Source: Petunia secreta
Taxonomy: Eukaryota; Streptophyta; Magnoliopsida; Solanales; Solanaceae
Direction of reading: 5' to 3'
Length of the DNA: 64,000 nt
Assembly (NCBI GenBank): GCA_029990175.1
Contig: JARKIP010000022.1
Location: 24,774,001 to 24,838,000 of the forward strand
Below are positions 32,829-46,560 of the stretch, piece after piece; position 1 is the stretch's first letter; each line of letters begins with the position of its first letter. Made by a program: the position numbers and the translations under genes. Under the pieces are notes generated by a model that was given only the letters and a program-made list of their open reading frames with translations, ran no database searches and was not told the DNA's origin.

Positions 32829-32952
32829 CGCCCTAATACGCATATTTAAAAAATATGATAGGTAGCGACTCCAATTCTTTACCCGTGAGTTCCAATAAGT
32901 CGAGCCCTATTTTGAAACTCTAATCGGGTTCGGGAAAATATGGGCGTCGACA
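32829..32952 (+). repeat. Right half of the LTR split by CACTA-1
   Basis: On the minus strand it reads TGTCGACGCCCATATTTTCCC, then AATTGGAGTCGCTACCTA, then GCGTATTAGGGCG. The Tat LTR at 57537 reads TGTCATACCCCCATATTTAC, GATTGGAGTCGCCACCTA and GCGTATTAGGTC in the same order. This LTR is in the opposite orientation to the one at 57537. The LTR terminus is probably at 32952. Confidence 0.65.
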
Positions 32953-35900
32953 CCTGACATTGGCCTTTCTTTTTCATTTTCACGATATGGCCGATTCCAG
33001 CTACTCCAGGTGTTGCGTCTAGTGGAAAGATCTACCTTGGGTGAACACCCTTTCTTCATCGTTTTCACGATATGGCCTATTTATGATCTGCCTTGAATCT
33101 CGCTGCTATTCTCATTTTCCCAATCTCCCCGTTCCTTTTACTGTTCTGATTCGCCACTAGTGTTTTCACCATTGTTTGATGGTGCTGGGGTGGTGGGGTT
33201 GCTGATTTTGAGTATACCGCTGTTTCATGGCGTCGGTGGCGAGGTTTATGCCGGCAACGTGGTTACGGGGGTTTTAGGTTTGGTGGGGTGGTAGTTCAAG
33301 GGGTGGGGTCGTAGGAGAGGTGGGGCAAATTTTGGGTGTGGGTTGATTACAGTTTATATTTGTTTTAGGGAAAATTATGCTATAGCTTATAATTAGAAAA
33401 ATATTGCTATTATTATGTAATATAGGGCTATAGATTTGTATATATCCGTAAAAAATCCAAAACTAATCCACCTTCTTAATCTTCTTGTCCTGCACGGCCC
33501 ACCGAACTCCACCCCATATGTCCCTACTTCTCCATTTGCTTCTTGAGTTTTCTTAAATAGATTATTCAACGAATTGATAGTTAAAAATTGTAATGGACAA
33601 AAATGTCATACTTTAGGAGGTATTTATGTATAATCCCAATTATATAACAGAGACGAAATTAGCTCTATCCTCGGGACGATTTGACTTAACATTGCACCTA
33701 TTTCAATTCATCACGTGAATGGTTACGTTTTATCAGCATGAACTGGTTAAAAAAAATTCTGACTTCCAATGACACGTATGAACAACGCTTCGGAAATAAT
33801 TCATGGGACCATACCAAGAAAAGTCAACTCGAGTTTTATCACATTTTATATTTACATACGGTTTTCACGTTGGGCAACTGTTTGAACTTTTCAATTCTGG
33901 CTATTTAAATGGCAAAAAAATAATAATACTACCAAGATAGACTTGTTTGTAGAAATAAGGACGTTTTTATTAAGTTAATGATTGAAACTTTAATACTTGT
34001 TTGTTTTTGTTCTAGCGTGAGGTTATATTATTCAAGAATTTATCTTCACAGTGACGCATACAAATGAAAGTCATTCCCATTAGCCCCCTCGCTCTCCATA
34101 TTAATATTTTCGTTTCAATTTATCTGCAAAATTTCTAAAAATATAATAGAGTACGAAGAGCTGACTAAAAAAGAAACGTCATCCTATATATTATAACAAA
34201 GCTAATATATAGGTTTTTCCTATTCCTCGAGCGTTGACAGAGGATCCTCGAATGTAAGTATTTGTTTGTGGTAGAGTCGACAACAGTTGACTTCGATTAT
34301 ATGAAATGCTAACACAAGCTGACAAATAGAATTTATTTGATTCTTTATTGATATGATATCGAACGAAAACAATATCATAGATCAAAGCCATGTGTACAGT
34401 ATCTTTCCTTATTTGAAAAGAATATTACTACTAAATATTTTATAAAAGGGAAATGATCTGGATTTCGGTATGTGCCAGCTTCTAATCACGTAATGTACCC
34501 CTCCCCAATTCCAATCATCACTCCCCTCCATTCCCCATTACTCGGCAACTCTCTTTGAACTTTCCTTCGCTAACTACCACATGACCCCTTAAACGTTTAG
34601 AATTATTACCACCTTTGTCATTTCGATGAGATGAAAACCCCACCTTAAATCTTCATGAGTTTAACTAATATACATGGATGACGTAAACGTTTTTTTATAC
34701 CATCAACTATTTAAAAAATATTACAATCAAATTTTTAAGTACTCTTACTTGTTTTACTAATATTTTTAATTATACAAATGATTTAACCGAGTCAGTGCCC
34801 TTTCCTTATCCCCAACATACCAACTACATGCTAGTTTTTGCCATTGTGATTCTTGAAGGTTATTCTTCAATCATAATTCAACCATTGGCCAATTTTATAA
34901 GTTAGATAATTAGCTATTTAAAAAACTTATTATACTTGAGAATAATAAAATAATTAAGAATACGAAAATTTAATCGCAATATGCTTTAAATTTGTCGACA
35001 CTATAGTAAAAATATTTACGCTATCGGTATATATTAGTTAATCTCAATCTTTATTTAATGGCTGCAAATGAAATGGTTAATTTAGTTACTTTTAAAGTGT
35101 TAGATAATATGATGTCTCAAGGAGTGGATTCCAAATGTATTGTAGAAATGAGTATGATTTAATATATTCTCATATGGTAATGATTTTTAATGCTGATAAA
35201 CTATCTATGTTTATATTGTTATACATATCTCGTCCCGACCTTTGGAAGTGACTTCATGAGATTTACTAAATACCAATATATGTATGTGTGTACTTACGCT
35301 TATCATTGCCATTTTTAATACACATATATAAAATGGAGTCTGAGCTGCTTGGGATCGTCCTCCTTGCCGACCCCAAGTAGCAGCTTTTAGTGGTACTATC
35401 TGAAACACTTCTGGCAAAACTTGCTAATTGGATAGCCACATTTTGGAATGATAATGGAGATATGGTCAGTCTCTTCAATGCTTCAACCACATAACCACTT
35501 TACAACTGATAATTAGAATATCGCTAATTTTCTCAAAATAGGTAAAAGATAAGTGCAACTTCAAAATGCAGCACAAAAGAAAATGTCGAATATGAACTCG
35601 AGAATTTTTTTGGAGTTCGAACTTATACAAGTAAACTTATAAGAAAGTGTAACAGAAACTTTAGACTAAAAAGCTAAATTTTAGAAACATTGGCCTAATG
35701 TTTTAGAGAAATAGAGGTGCTTATTTATGGTCGTGCAATTAAGTCGATTATATTGAGCTCATCTTGTCTCTGTGAGTTATATTGATTGTATATTCTTGAT
35801 TCACTTAATGATTCAACAAAATAACGTTCTTGTCCCTTTCATTTTTTTCAATAATAGAAATTTAAACTCTCTAAGGTGAAAGTCCCTAGTAATATTCTTT

Positions 35901-36085
35901 ACGAACTAGACTGAGACAGCAAGAAATATTACATAATATAATTAATAATTAATATAAAAATTTTTAAAAAAAGTAAGAGTACTATAAAGAATGAAAAGAT
36001 GGTAAAAATTCAATAAATTTTCAGGATAGACTTGGGGCCGTGCTTACACGAGCCTAACGTCGCTAGTTCTTGTACAAACACTAGT
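32953..36085. other. AT-rich spacer without recognisable genes
   Basis: Longest open frames are under 85 codons and show no domain. A G-rich, GGTGGGGTGGT-type stretch lies at 33180-33345. The motif TTTTCACGATATGGCC appears twice (32981, 33063). The rest is AT-rich with no matching terminal repeats that I can see. Probably old, eroded repeats. Confidence 0.5.
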
Positions 36086-36590
36086 CACTACTAAAAAAAG
36101 AATATTTTCTGAGGGAAATCCTTCGGTAATTACGAGGGACGATTTCGAGAAAAATCCTCGGTAAACACGTCGAACCAAGGGTTTTTCTCGGTATGCCTGG
36201 TCGTCGCTGTACATACCACCGAGGGAAATTCCTTTGTACTACGGAAGAACTTTCCTCATGGTCCCTCGGTACAAAAGAAATGATGGAAATTTAAATTTTA
36301 CCGAGGGATTTCCTTCGATAATTAAAAATATATTAAAATATTTAATATGTTACCGAGGGACATCCATCGGTAGGAATTTCAATAATTATTTTTTTAAAAT
36401 TGACTTACGTAGGGATATCCCTCGATGACACAATAAATAATAATTTTTTAATATTATTTACCTCAGGACAACACTCCGTAAGTAAAGTAATATATTTTCA
36501 ATCTTCGAGGGATATCTCTTGGTAGCAATGAAATTCTAATTTTTTTTGGTCAATTAGCGAGGAAATTCCTCGGTAATACACTAAATCCAG
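36086..36590. repeat. CACTA-2 left terminal and subterminal repeats
   Basis: Many copies of a short palindromic motif TACCGAGGGA.TTCCTTCGGTA and variants between 36108 and 36575 (for example ACCGAGGGATTTCCTTCG, ATTCCTCGGTAA). Both orientations alternate every 40 to 60 bases. Likely binding sites of the TNPA-like protein. Confidence 0.82.
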
Positions 36591-36862
36591 CATAATAAAT
36601 CGTTAGAAATAGGCAATAGTACCTAACAAAATCAAATTAGCTACTAAATAGCATTCAAACGGTTCAATAACCTACCCACCTAGCAACAAAGTCACAAATG
36701 GCCTTCCAAATAATTCGACATAGTTGCTCCAACAACAAGTGAACAACAAGCATAATATAACTAAAAATTGTATATAAAACGAGCAACAACATAAACAAAG
36801 TATTCACTAACATTAATACATAACACTAGTGCCATATCAAAGTCTAATGCACAAAGGCTTAA

Positions 36863-38583
36863 CTAACCAAGAATCTGCTTCGTGCTCTCGGAGTCATTGC
36901 AATGTCCCTTAGATACCATAAAGTGCTTCACAATAGCGTGCAAGCTCTTTATATTTTCACGGTTAACTTGGTGTTCTAAATCACTTTGCTCTTACATTTT
37001 CTTCATCAATGTGCAATTCATCCACAACCACTGGAGCTTGGGAAGAAGAAGAGGAGCAATTATTAATAATACCTTTTCTGGAAGGCTTTCAGTTATGCTT
37101 TTCCTTTGTTGTAGCCGCCTAGCAGCTTCATCTGGGGTGTGTTTGAGATGACCAATATCGACCTCGGATCCTTGGCTTTCAACCCTTTCTCACATAGCAG
37201 CTCTATACTTTTCTTGAAAAAAATTGGAAATAAGTTTAATTACTTTTAATATAAATGTTAAATAAAATAACCTTGTAATCGGTATCTTATATCTACCTCT
37301 TGCGCACGTGGCTCTGTCCATGTGATTTCATTTCTTTGTTCTTCATATAAATAATGGAACAGACGAAAAAAAAATTAATATCGCTTACATATCCGTGTTC
37401 CTTTTCCTGCAAAAATAAAATGGAGTTAGAAAAAATATAAAATATGGTTATATATAACTAAAAAAATATTGATGCCAACTGACATATCTAGCTCGATGGG
37501 TTGGCATACTAACAGAACCGCATTTGTGCAACAAGCCACTCTTTCTCAAAGTTTGAGCTTTTTTAGCTTGATCACTCCTTGCTTTGAATTCTGGTGACTC
37601 CCAATATACAAAATATTTTTTCCAGTGTTCTTCTTAAATCCATTCCGCAACTATCCCATGCTTTCTGAAATCCGAAAATGAATCACTATGTCTGGCTGCA
37701 ACTTTCCTCTCAAAACAACCCCTGATATGATCATCATTGTCGAATTCCACGAACACTTCAACTTAGACACTTAATAATATAAATGAAAACTTATACTTAA
37801 ATTACTAATAGTATACCAAAATGGCTTGTTTATACCTTAAATGTTTCAAGGAGGTATCTTTCCCCATGTCGGCTAACCATCCGTAAAGCGTCTTATCTGA
37901 TGGATTAATATAAGTAAATATATAAATATTTATTCGAAAGTTAATCATTTACAAATATAGTATTGCTTACCCATCTGGACCAGCGGCTCGATAATCAACC
38001 TTCCACTATCATCGAGCGATCCAACCTCACCAGGAGTAGGAGTAGGAGCTTTATATTTCTTTCTACCTTTCCATGCGGTAGTGGTAAAAATGGAAAAGAT
38101 GGTTTCTGAGTGTCAGGAATAGGAAACCCAGAACCTGGGCGAGTAGCCATACTCGGGGATGTAGAAGGTGATGCAGACGGAACACTTTGCAGATGCATGT
38201 TAGGAGTAGGTATAAGCACCATCTAAGAAGTTTCAGGTGCTGGGAATGACTGAAATAAGGGAGCTCGTATACACAGAGACTGATGTGACTGCCTGGTTGA
38301 GGCATGGACTGGAATGAGGAAGCAACGGCATGGCCAAACTGATGTAGCTAGCCTGGTAAAGGCACAGACTGAAAGGACGTACCCGGGGAATGCATATGCT
38401 GAAAAAATGAGAAAATGGGGGGACCATTAAAAGAATCAGACGGATATGTACCTAGCTGAGCGAGTAGCTGATTAATAGGAATCAATACTGGAAGAAGAGA
38501 TATAGTATGACTAGTGGAAGATCATCTCGTATAACTCATAGCGCGAGACCCAATGCCTTTTCCCTTCTTACCCTAGATGTCAT
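36863..38583 (-). pseudogene. CACTA-2 TNPA-like DNA-binding protein gene
   Basis: The start is predicted at the ATG complementary to 38581-38583, with exon 1 MTSR followed by a GTAAG donor as in CACTA-1. A Pro/His-rich exon spans about 37985-38460. The PF03004-like segment lies near 37860-37920 but is shortened. The exon at about 37490-37680 reads well, ending CGSVSMPTHRARY, a block characteristic of En/Spm TNP1-like proteins and corrupted in CACTA-1. The C-terminal exons (36863-37150) encode DEAARRLQQRK and a final FMVSKGHCNDSE stretch with one internal stop. Exon limits are approximate. Confidence 0.7.
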
Positions 38584-38762
38584 TTCTACAAATAAATAAA
38601 ATAAAATAAAATCAAAATCTCAAGTGTTAGATGTAAAAAATATTAAATAACTTTATAATCAAATGTGAATGCGAAATACAAAAATTATGTAATACATAAA
38701 TCAAGTGAAAAAAAAATGTAATAAAACAAATATTGAGAAATACATTAATACTACCAATGATA

Positions 38763-41700
38763 TCATTCATCTTCGATTAATTCTATTTCATCAAGTAATT
38801 CATTCTTGCTTGTTTCATCTTCATAAATAAACTCTTCCTCTTCGTTTGTTATAGATGTTTCTTGTTTATAGGTGAAGATTGACATATCAAATTCTTCATA
38901 ATAGTCTACACTCTGATGTAACTCAACGGGTAATTCTTCATCCACAAACTCCTGAATATCATTTTGGTATTCTACCTCCAATGCATCCTCTACTTCTACT
39001 CTTCTCTGCTTGACTATTAAAACAACCCACCAATTAGCTTTAGCCTTGTTGTTTACTTTATTTTTGCACGGTGGATAAGAAATGTAGTATAATTGTTTCA
39101 TATTTTGAGCATAATGTCCCTACTTCTTTTATAATCGACTTCAACTATTTCATATCGTGGATGCAGCCTTGTACCTCTATTTGGTGTTAGATCAAACTAC
39201 TTATACTGAAAGAGAACCAACTTTTTTTTTGGCTAACCATCATAATCTAGCTCTAATATTTCATAAAACATGCCATAATAGTCAAAGTTTCCTCAACTAG
39301 TGCCTACATTCGCCCATACTCCACAATTATAGATTTTCTTCCCCATGGACCATTCTTCAGTATGACACTTATACCCGTTGATAAAGTACTTAGACATCCG
39401 TCTGTACTTATAAACAGGTCCCAAAGCTAAATCACTGAACATTGGCGCATTTATTTCATCAATAGGGTTATTTACCTATATGTCGTTCAAGAAAATTTAT
39501 AAGCTAGAAAATATTTGGGATAGTTTGTAAAATAGTATTAAAGTTAGGATATAATTAAATAAAGATTACATATTCTCTAAACTAGTCTGAAAAATCTTCA
39601 GTAACGGCATCATGCCCAAAGCAACTCACAAAGTAACTGCTCGGCATAACACAAAATTCCATTGGTCAAAATAATGTTTGTATCTTGCATTTACGTTGAT
39701 TGTAAGAATTAAAATTTGCCTATAAAATGGCTGGACTTCCGAGCAATTCAACAATACATGTGTAGTAGCTACTTTTCTATCGATCTCACGGAATGCTTTC
39801 ATGGAACCCTTTTTTGATCATCTACCTGGATGATTGAATATGGAAAATTATGGAAACAATGCATTACCGTTTTCGCCATCGTCATTCCGATTCGGCCTAC
39901 TTCTTAGCGATGATACCTCCTCTAAAAAATAATACGAATAGAAATGGAAAGTTCTCCCAACAAGATAAGCCTCACATATCGACTCCTCAATCCTATTTCT
40001 CTTTTTCGCAGTCTACTTACACTTGCCAATAGTCCTGCATAACACATTTTATTGTATAATTATTAAAGAATAATTAAAAAAGGATAGGGAGAAAATCATT
40101 CATTCTCATTACCTTTCGTAGGGATACATCCATCTCCCCTGATCTGTGCCTCCAAGCCATTCTTCTTCCACAAGGTGCATCAGAAGATGTGCCATCACAT
40201 TGAAGAAACCAGGAGAAAAGATCTTGGTCAATTTGGTTAAGATCACGAGAATATTAGTTTCCATCATTTCAAGATTTTCTTCCCTCAATGTGTTAGAACA
40301 CAAGTCTTTAAAAAATATACTCATTTCGGGAAGGGGTTTTCAAATTGTATCAGGCAACCCATTGAACGTAATTGGGAGAAATTTTTTCTTGAAAACATGA
40401 CAATCATGACTTTTCATAGCAGTTAACTTACCTTTTGTCATGTCAACACATATGGATATAGTTGATGCACAACAATCAGGAAACCTCAAATTATGTCCCC
40501 ACTCACAAATCATTCTTCTCTCATCATAGTCAAATGTGTAGTTGGTTGTGGGCATCCAAACCTTGTCTCCATCTAACTATAGGTGCAATTCGGGTCGCCT
40601 ACGATATGCCTAAATTTCCAATCTGGTCTTCAAGTTGTCCTTTGTTTTGTTATTGACATCTATCACAGTGTGAAAAACAGCACCAAAATTTTTTTTCTCA
40701 ATGTACATGGGATCCAGATTATGCCGAAGAAGATTATCCTTCCAATAAGGCAATTCTCAGAATATGCTTTGCTTAGTCCATCTTTGTGTAGCACAAACAC
40801 CAGGTATTCTAGGCAATGGTTGTTGCTCAATTATCTTATGATACCCCTTCACCCTGTCTCAAACTTCATGGCCTTTCAACCTTCATAGAGGGTCATCAAA
40901 ATCATTCTGATTCTTCATAATTGCACTAGTGTTTCTCCTAAACTGATGATCATCTGGCAAGAATCGACATTTACAGTCGAACCATGTGTTCTTACATCTA
41001 CTTTTCATATAGAATGCTTTTGTGTCTTCCATACAATAAGGGAAGGAAAACTTACCTGCAGTGGACCAATCAAATAACATTTCATAAGCAGGAAAATCAT
41101 TTATTGTCCATATCAAAGAAGCATTCAATCTAAAGTTTTATTCACTTGAACAATCATATGTTTCCACACCTTCATACCACAATGTTTTAAACTCATCAAT
41201 CAAACGCTGCAAGAATACATCAATCAAGCTTTTTGGGCTACGTGGACCCGAGATAATGCAAATCAGAAAAATATATGAACTTGTTATACACACTTGTGGT
41301 GAATGATTATATAGTGGAAAATACAGGCAAGCAAGAATATGGTGAAGCAGAGACAATAAATGGAGTGAACCCATCAGAACTTAAATCCAAACTAATGTTT
41401 CTAGGTTCAATAGCAAACGCTGGATGCACCCTATCAAAATGCTTCCATGCTTGTCCATCAGATGGATGACATAAAATACCAGGTTGTTTTGTACTTTTGT
41501 GGTGCCATCTCATATGAGGAGCACAACTCATTGACACATACTACTTCTTTAACCTTGATATAAGGGGTAAGTAATGCATCGGTTTAATTGGGACCTGCTT
41601 CAGTTTATCATTTTTGACTGGCTTAATACAAGCCTTACCAAAAAAATTACAAAATTTAAATTTCACATCTTCCTTATAAAATAATATGTACCTTTTTTAC

Positions 41701-42107
41701 AACAGTGAATTCTTTCTAAAGAGAGCCCTAACTTGGAATAAAATTTCTTTGTATCATAGTAGGAAGTAGGTAACCCCAAGTTAGTTGGATTTAGTTCATT
41801 AATAAGCCTAATGATCTCAGCCATGCCTGCTTGAGATATATTATAATCTCATTTTATACTAAGCAATCTAACGAAAAATGAAAACTTCAAATGCGTTGAC
41901 CCCTCATAAAATGGACGACTAGCTTCTTTCGTTCATAGAAGAGCTTTGCCTCATCATTGGAAAACTCCTTAACATTTGGTTGGGATTGTTCCCCTTGGTA
42001 CATCACAAAGGCATCATTTATCATTTCATGCATATGAGAGTTACACCCGACATACACACTACTCCCCCAACATATTTATTTTATAAGTTGACTTTATTGA
42101 CACTAGG
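38763..42107 (-). pseudogene. CACTA-2 tnp2-type transposase, main part
   Basis: Minus-strand order: tnp2 domain at about 41540-40880 (APHMRWHHK, LSSDGFTPF, TINDFPAYEML, then a C-terminal WFDCKCRFLPDDHQFRR block), DUF4218-like part at 40430-40110 (FLPITFNGLPDTI, IFSPGFFNVMAHLLMHLVEE, ending GRWMYPYER), a DUF4216-like part near 39480-39190, and an acidic C-terminus 39101-38763 (KANWWVVLIVK, VDEELPVELHQ) ending with a natural stop. Several stops and frame changes separate these blocks, for instance near 41374, 41130 and 40560. LTR5 cuts the gene at 42107. Confidence 0.83.
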
Positions 42108-44232
42108 TGAAACGACCTCGGTCTGTCGTTTCGGGAATTAGGACCCCAATTGACGTGCTGTCAATTTTAAAAATTTTGTAAGGACCATCCCGACTTGTCT
42201 GTAAATTTGAGATAAATTAGACCTCGTTTGGTAGGCATCAGAAGAAGGTTTCAGTTTTCGTTAGCGATAAATCGTAAAAAAGAGGTTTTCGAACATAATT
42301 TTTGCGAATGAGCTCCGATTCGAAATCTGAAAGCGTCGCTAGGTTCGTATTGTCATTTATGACATATTTGAATTTTTGAAGTGAGTTTCGAGGTTGTTCG
42401 ATTGATTTCGGCTAAAGTTCCGAAAAAATTAATAATTTGGTCATTTTCCTTTTAATTCGCATCTTGAGTTTTGGGAGTTCGATTTAAGATCCACCATAGC
42501 AAGTATGTTACATATATTTTGTATACCTTACTTGAAAATTTTGGGATCATTTCGACTTCTCTAGGGTTCCATTTTAATTTTAATCGTCGTAGCAAATTTA
42601 TTTTTAAAAAAAAAATTTGCAAAGTCGGTTAGCTAAGGGATTTAATCCCTCAGCAGCAGTAGCTATGATATACAAGAAGAAACATACGAACGAATTTAAG
42701 AAAAGAAAGTTTAGAAAAGAAAGAGGAAAAAATGGAAAAAGAGGTGGAAAATAGTGGAATTTCTACCCCAAATCTTCAGGTAATGATGTTAACTTATTAT
42801 CTTAGCTTATTACGTATGTTTGAATATATTTTTACGGTAAAATAGGGATATTAGACATCACCATAATGAATTAAATTGATAGTTTAAAGGGTCAATTGGG
42901 CCCCGATGATGGAAATGATTATATATTCGTACTCAGTGAGTGCTAGGCAATATATAAATATAATTTATTTAGGGTTTGTTTATGTGACTTTGAACCCTGT
43001 ACCTAGGCCTGGCCTGCGTATTGCATATGCGAACAGAGTATCAGGTTCCTAACTGGATTGCCCTAAGACATAAGGAATGAAGCCTTTAGCTTTATTTGAT
43101 ACAATTTTTCTGCTTATTGAATAGAGCGGGATCGTCTGACAGTTAATCCAAAGGAAAAAACAGTTGTTCCGTAGCAGGGCTAGCTTTGGAATAAGGTAAG
43201 TGTTTATATCCATTTTTTTGAGGCACATGGCCATGTGGATATTCTACCACGTGTTCCTTACGTATGTAGCTTCCAATAGGCGTACTCATTACGCCTTAGT
43301 TTTGGATTTATATTGTATATTATGTGTTATCCCCAGTTGTTGGTATTGCATTGAGAATATGAGCATTGCATTCTGGCCATGGGTTGCTATATCATTTACT
43401 GAGTGCAAGAGGATTCCGCCCTAGGAGTAGGAGGATTCTGCTCCATTGCATCATATTGAGGGTAGGAGGATTCCGCTCTAGGAGCAGGAGAATTCCGCTC
43501 CATTGCATCATACTGAGGGCAGGAGGATCCCGCCCTAGGAGCAGGAGGATTCCGCTCCGTTCATTTGGCCCATGTGACCCTTTGCATCATATTTCATTTC
43601 ATTTTATTTTATTTCATTTCATCTCATTCCATTTCATTTCATTTAATACTATTGTGTAGACTTTCTGTACATGACTACTGTTCTGCTTATATGTGCATTG
43701 CTTATTGGTTGATTGTTGTCTGGTTCTATTTCCCTAACTAGCGTATCTATTTTTCGAGGTTGCAAGTTTGTTCGCACTTATTGAGTCCTTATGACTCACC
43801 CCTATTTGTTCTTGTGTTTTCTTTTCATTCGGCAGATTCTTCTCCAGGACCCAGCCAACTGCGTCTTGATTGAGGAGTAGTACGTTTTCAGCTGTCTACG
43901 GTGAGCCATCTTGTTCATTGCGGCCACCAACTTCAGATATTACAGTTTTCCTTACTTTTGCTCGCTTCGGAAGGTTTGTATATCTTTTGGCCTTCTTAGA
44001 TGATCTGAAAACCTTTAAAACGGTGTATTCTGGATAGTTAGTTGTATTATTCAGACAGCTTGTATGTTTGTCTATCCTTGAGAGTTATCTTATGTTGTTA
44101 AAGTTTGGTTCATTTTCATTTCAAGGTAATTCTTCACAATTTATATCGATTCAGTCAATAGGGTTCGCCCGACAAGTTTAGGGGAGGTGGTCGGGTGCCC
44201 GCACGGCCTAATCGAGAATTCGGGTCGTGTCA
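42108..44232 (+). repeat. LTR5 5' LTR (2125 bp)
   Basis: Ends CGGGTCGTGTCA before the primer site TGGTATCAGTGC at 44235 (one mismatch from the usual motif). It contains the GCAGGAGGATTCCGC tandem block at 43405-43560 and a CATTT/TATTT-rich microsatellite at 43590-43645. Confidence 0.9.
43405..43560 (+). repeat. Tandem repeat inside the LTR5 5' LTR
   Basis: About six short units of the form GAGCAGGAGGATTCCGC(C/T)C(T/C), interspersed with CATTGCATCATA(C/T)TGAGGG. The 3' LTR at 50875-50975 has fewer units, which explains part of the LTR length difference. Confidence 0.8.
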
Positions 44233-44424
44233 GTTGGTATCAGTGCAAGGTTTAGAATCTTTCCAGATCATGATAGTGTCTAATAGAATCTCGTTGATCG
44301 GGCGGAGACGTTCGTACCTATCTACGAGAGGCTGTGGTGGCATTTAGGCAGTTTCCTTTCTTTCTTTCCCTGTCGTACATGAGTCTTCTTATCTGAAGTT
44401 AAATATTTCTAATTTTCCGCAGTA

Positions 44425-45800
44425 ATGGTGAGAATGCGCGCGAATGTTCAGCGAGAGGCGGAGGAGCCAGCGGTCGCCCCTATTCCTGCTGCTCTGCGAG
44501 GTGGTGGTGTTGGCCGCAGTAGAGGTCGTGGTCGAGGTAAAGGTAGAGTTGCCCAGGCCGGGAGGATGGTGGATCATGTTGATCCTGCTGCAGAGGTTCT
44601 GGTAGTGCCAGCTTTTACTGAACAGGGGGAACAGTGTTTATTCGTTCCCCCCGCACTTCATGACGGTTTTATGAGATTCTTCGCGACGCAGATGCCCTAG
44701 GGACCTCCTATTCCTCAGGCTGCCGTAGATGCTCATATTCCTCAGGCTGCTGTATATGCTCCTATTGCTTAGGCTGCTGTAGATGATCCTATCCCTCAGG
44801 CTGTCGTAGATGCTCCTATCCCTCAGACTGCTCCTCAGGCTGCGGTAGATATTAGTTCTCAGGTTCAGAGAGCCCCCATTCTAGCTCCACATGTAGCCCC
44901 AGCAGTTCATGTTCCAGGTGGTTATGTTCCAGAGGTAGCAGGTGTTGTACCTCTGGTTGCTCATGCTGCTCAGCCAGTCCAGGTAGCAGGTCAGGTTGAT
45001 GATCTGGCAAGGTTGCATTATTTTACCCGACTTGATCCTCCGAATTCTCTGGTCGTTAAGCCCCGTGAGTTTCTTGATCAATGTCAGTGTATCTTAGAGG
45101 CCCTTGGGTATATTCAGCAGGATGGAGTTGAGTATACTGCCTTCCAGTTTGAGGGTCCGGCTTTAGCTTAGTAGACTGCACTCGATCAGCTAGGCAGTGC
45201 TTGCCTAAGCTGACCTGGAGTGAGTTGTCTCACCGATTCATGGAGAAGTTTCTCCCTCGCAGTCAACAGGATGAGTAGAGGAGACAGTTTGAGAGGATTG
45301 GACAGGGTAACTTGTCAGTCACGGAGTATGAGCTTTTGTTTTTAGAGATGTCCAGCTATGCTCCAGATCTCATGCAGAATCCCTCTGAGAGGGTCAGACG
45401 TTTTATTGATGGGCTTTCTCCTTATTTGCGGTCCCAGATAGCTCGTGAGATTGAGGCTGGTACTCTATTTGATATCGCTGTTGATATTTCCAGGAGGTAT
45501 GGGGCCTATCATAGATTGGAGATGGAGGAGTTAGAGCGGGAGAGTAAAAGATCTCGTGGTCCAGGGCATTCTAGTACCTCGTATGGAGGTAGGATTTATC
45601 AGCAGCAGAGTAGGCCTCTTGTCAGACCAGTTCAGTTTCCAGCGCGTGGTTCTCAGAACGCGCCTACTTCTTCTCAGGGTCGGTTTGGGTTTCGCCCGCG
45701 AGATCAGTCTCAGTTTGATCAGTGTAGATCTGCTTTAGGGTGCTTTATTTGTCAGGATCCAGGGCATCATAAGAAGGATTGCCCTTATCTCTATCAGTAG
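44425..45800 (+). pseudogene. LTR5 gag, broken
   Basis: ATG at 44425 opens an Arg/Gly-rich N-terminus (GRGRGKGR). A repeat region at 44701-44850 consists of about five units with core ATTCCTCAGGCTGC(C/T)GTAGATGCTC, encoding IPQAAVDAP-like units. Gag core blocks follow: FLDQCQCILEALG, then LSVTEYELLFLEMSSYAPDL and RVRRFIDGLSPYLRSQIA. A zinc knuckle C-F-I-C-x4-H-x4-C lies near 45740-45785. Stops at 44698-44700 (TAG), 44770 and around 45170, plus a frame change before 45312, break it. Confidence 0.83.
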
Positions 45801-45836
45801 GGTAATAGCTGCCCTTTCCCTCGCCTTCCAGCGCCT

Positions 45837-46560
45837 ATGCAGCAGCAGCATCAGGGTGCCCCTCCTGGGTCTCAGCCAGTTAGAGGTGCACCACCACCCG
45901 GTAGAGGTCGTGGGCGTGGTGCTACTGGTCCCTCTAGAGGTGGTCGTCAGGGTAGCGGCTCAGCTCTGCCACAGAGACAGCTATATGCACTGCCATCCAG
46001 GCAGGATGCCAAGGCATCCCTAGCTATGATTACAAGTATTTTATCTATTTGTGGTCGAGATGCATATTCTTTGGTGGATGCAGGATCTACATATTCATAT
46101 GTATATCCTTATTTTGCTTCGGGTTTTCATGTTGATTATATGTGTCTTCGTGATCCATTCTGTATTTCTACTCCTATTGGAGACATTATCATTGTGGATC
46201 GAGTTTATCCAGCTTGTACCATATCTTTTGTGGGCGTGAGACACTGGTAGATCTTCTAATCCTATATATGGTTGACTTTGATGTTATTATTGGCATGGAT
46301 TGGTTGGCGTCGTATCATGCCACATTAGATTGTTATGCCAAGTCTCTTCAGTTGTTTCTTCCATGTTAAGCACCGGTGGTGTGGCAGGGCTCTTATTTGC
46401 CACCCATGGGGCATGTTATTTCTTTCCTGAAAGCAAAGCGGATGATGGATAAAGGTTGTTCAGTGTATCTTTCCATGGTTCGAGATACCACTATGTAGAT
46501 TCCATCTCTTGATTCTGTTCCTGCTGTTAGGGAGTTCCTTGACGTGTTTCCAGATGATTT
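45837..46560 (+). pseudogene. LTR5 protease region, broken
   Basis: A Pro/Gly/Arg-rich linker is followed by QDAKASLAMITSILSICG and the active-site segment LVDAGSTYSYV. The usual triad in this lineage is D-(S/P)-G; here it reads D-A-G. A frame change near 46240 and several TAG/TAA codons follow (IIGMDWLASYHA remains readable). Confidence 0.75.

Noticed and set aside
34191..34391. 66-codon minus-strand frame in the spacer
   Set aside because: No domain, no promoter or codon signal; chance length in AT-rich DNA.
35341..35386. Short inverted repeat GCTGCTTGGG / CCCAAGTAGCAGC
   Set aside because: Imperfect 10-bp arms without flanking duplications; could be a chance hairpin or a repeat remnant.
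43590..43660. CATTT-rich stretch as a possible regulatory element
   Set aside because: Looks like a simple microsatellite inside the LTR; also present with different length at 51005-51060.
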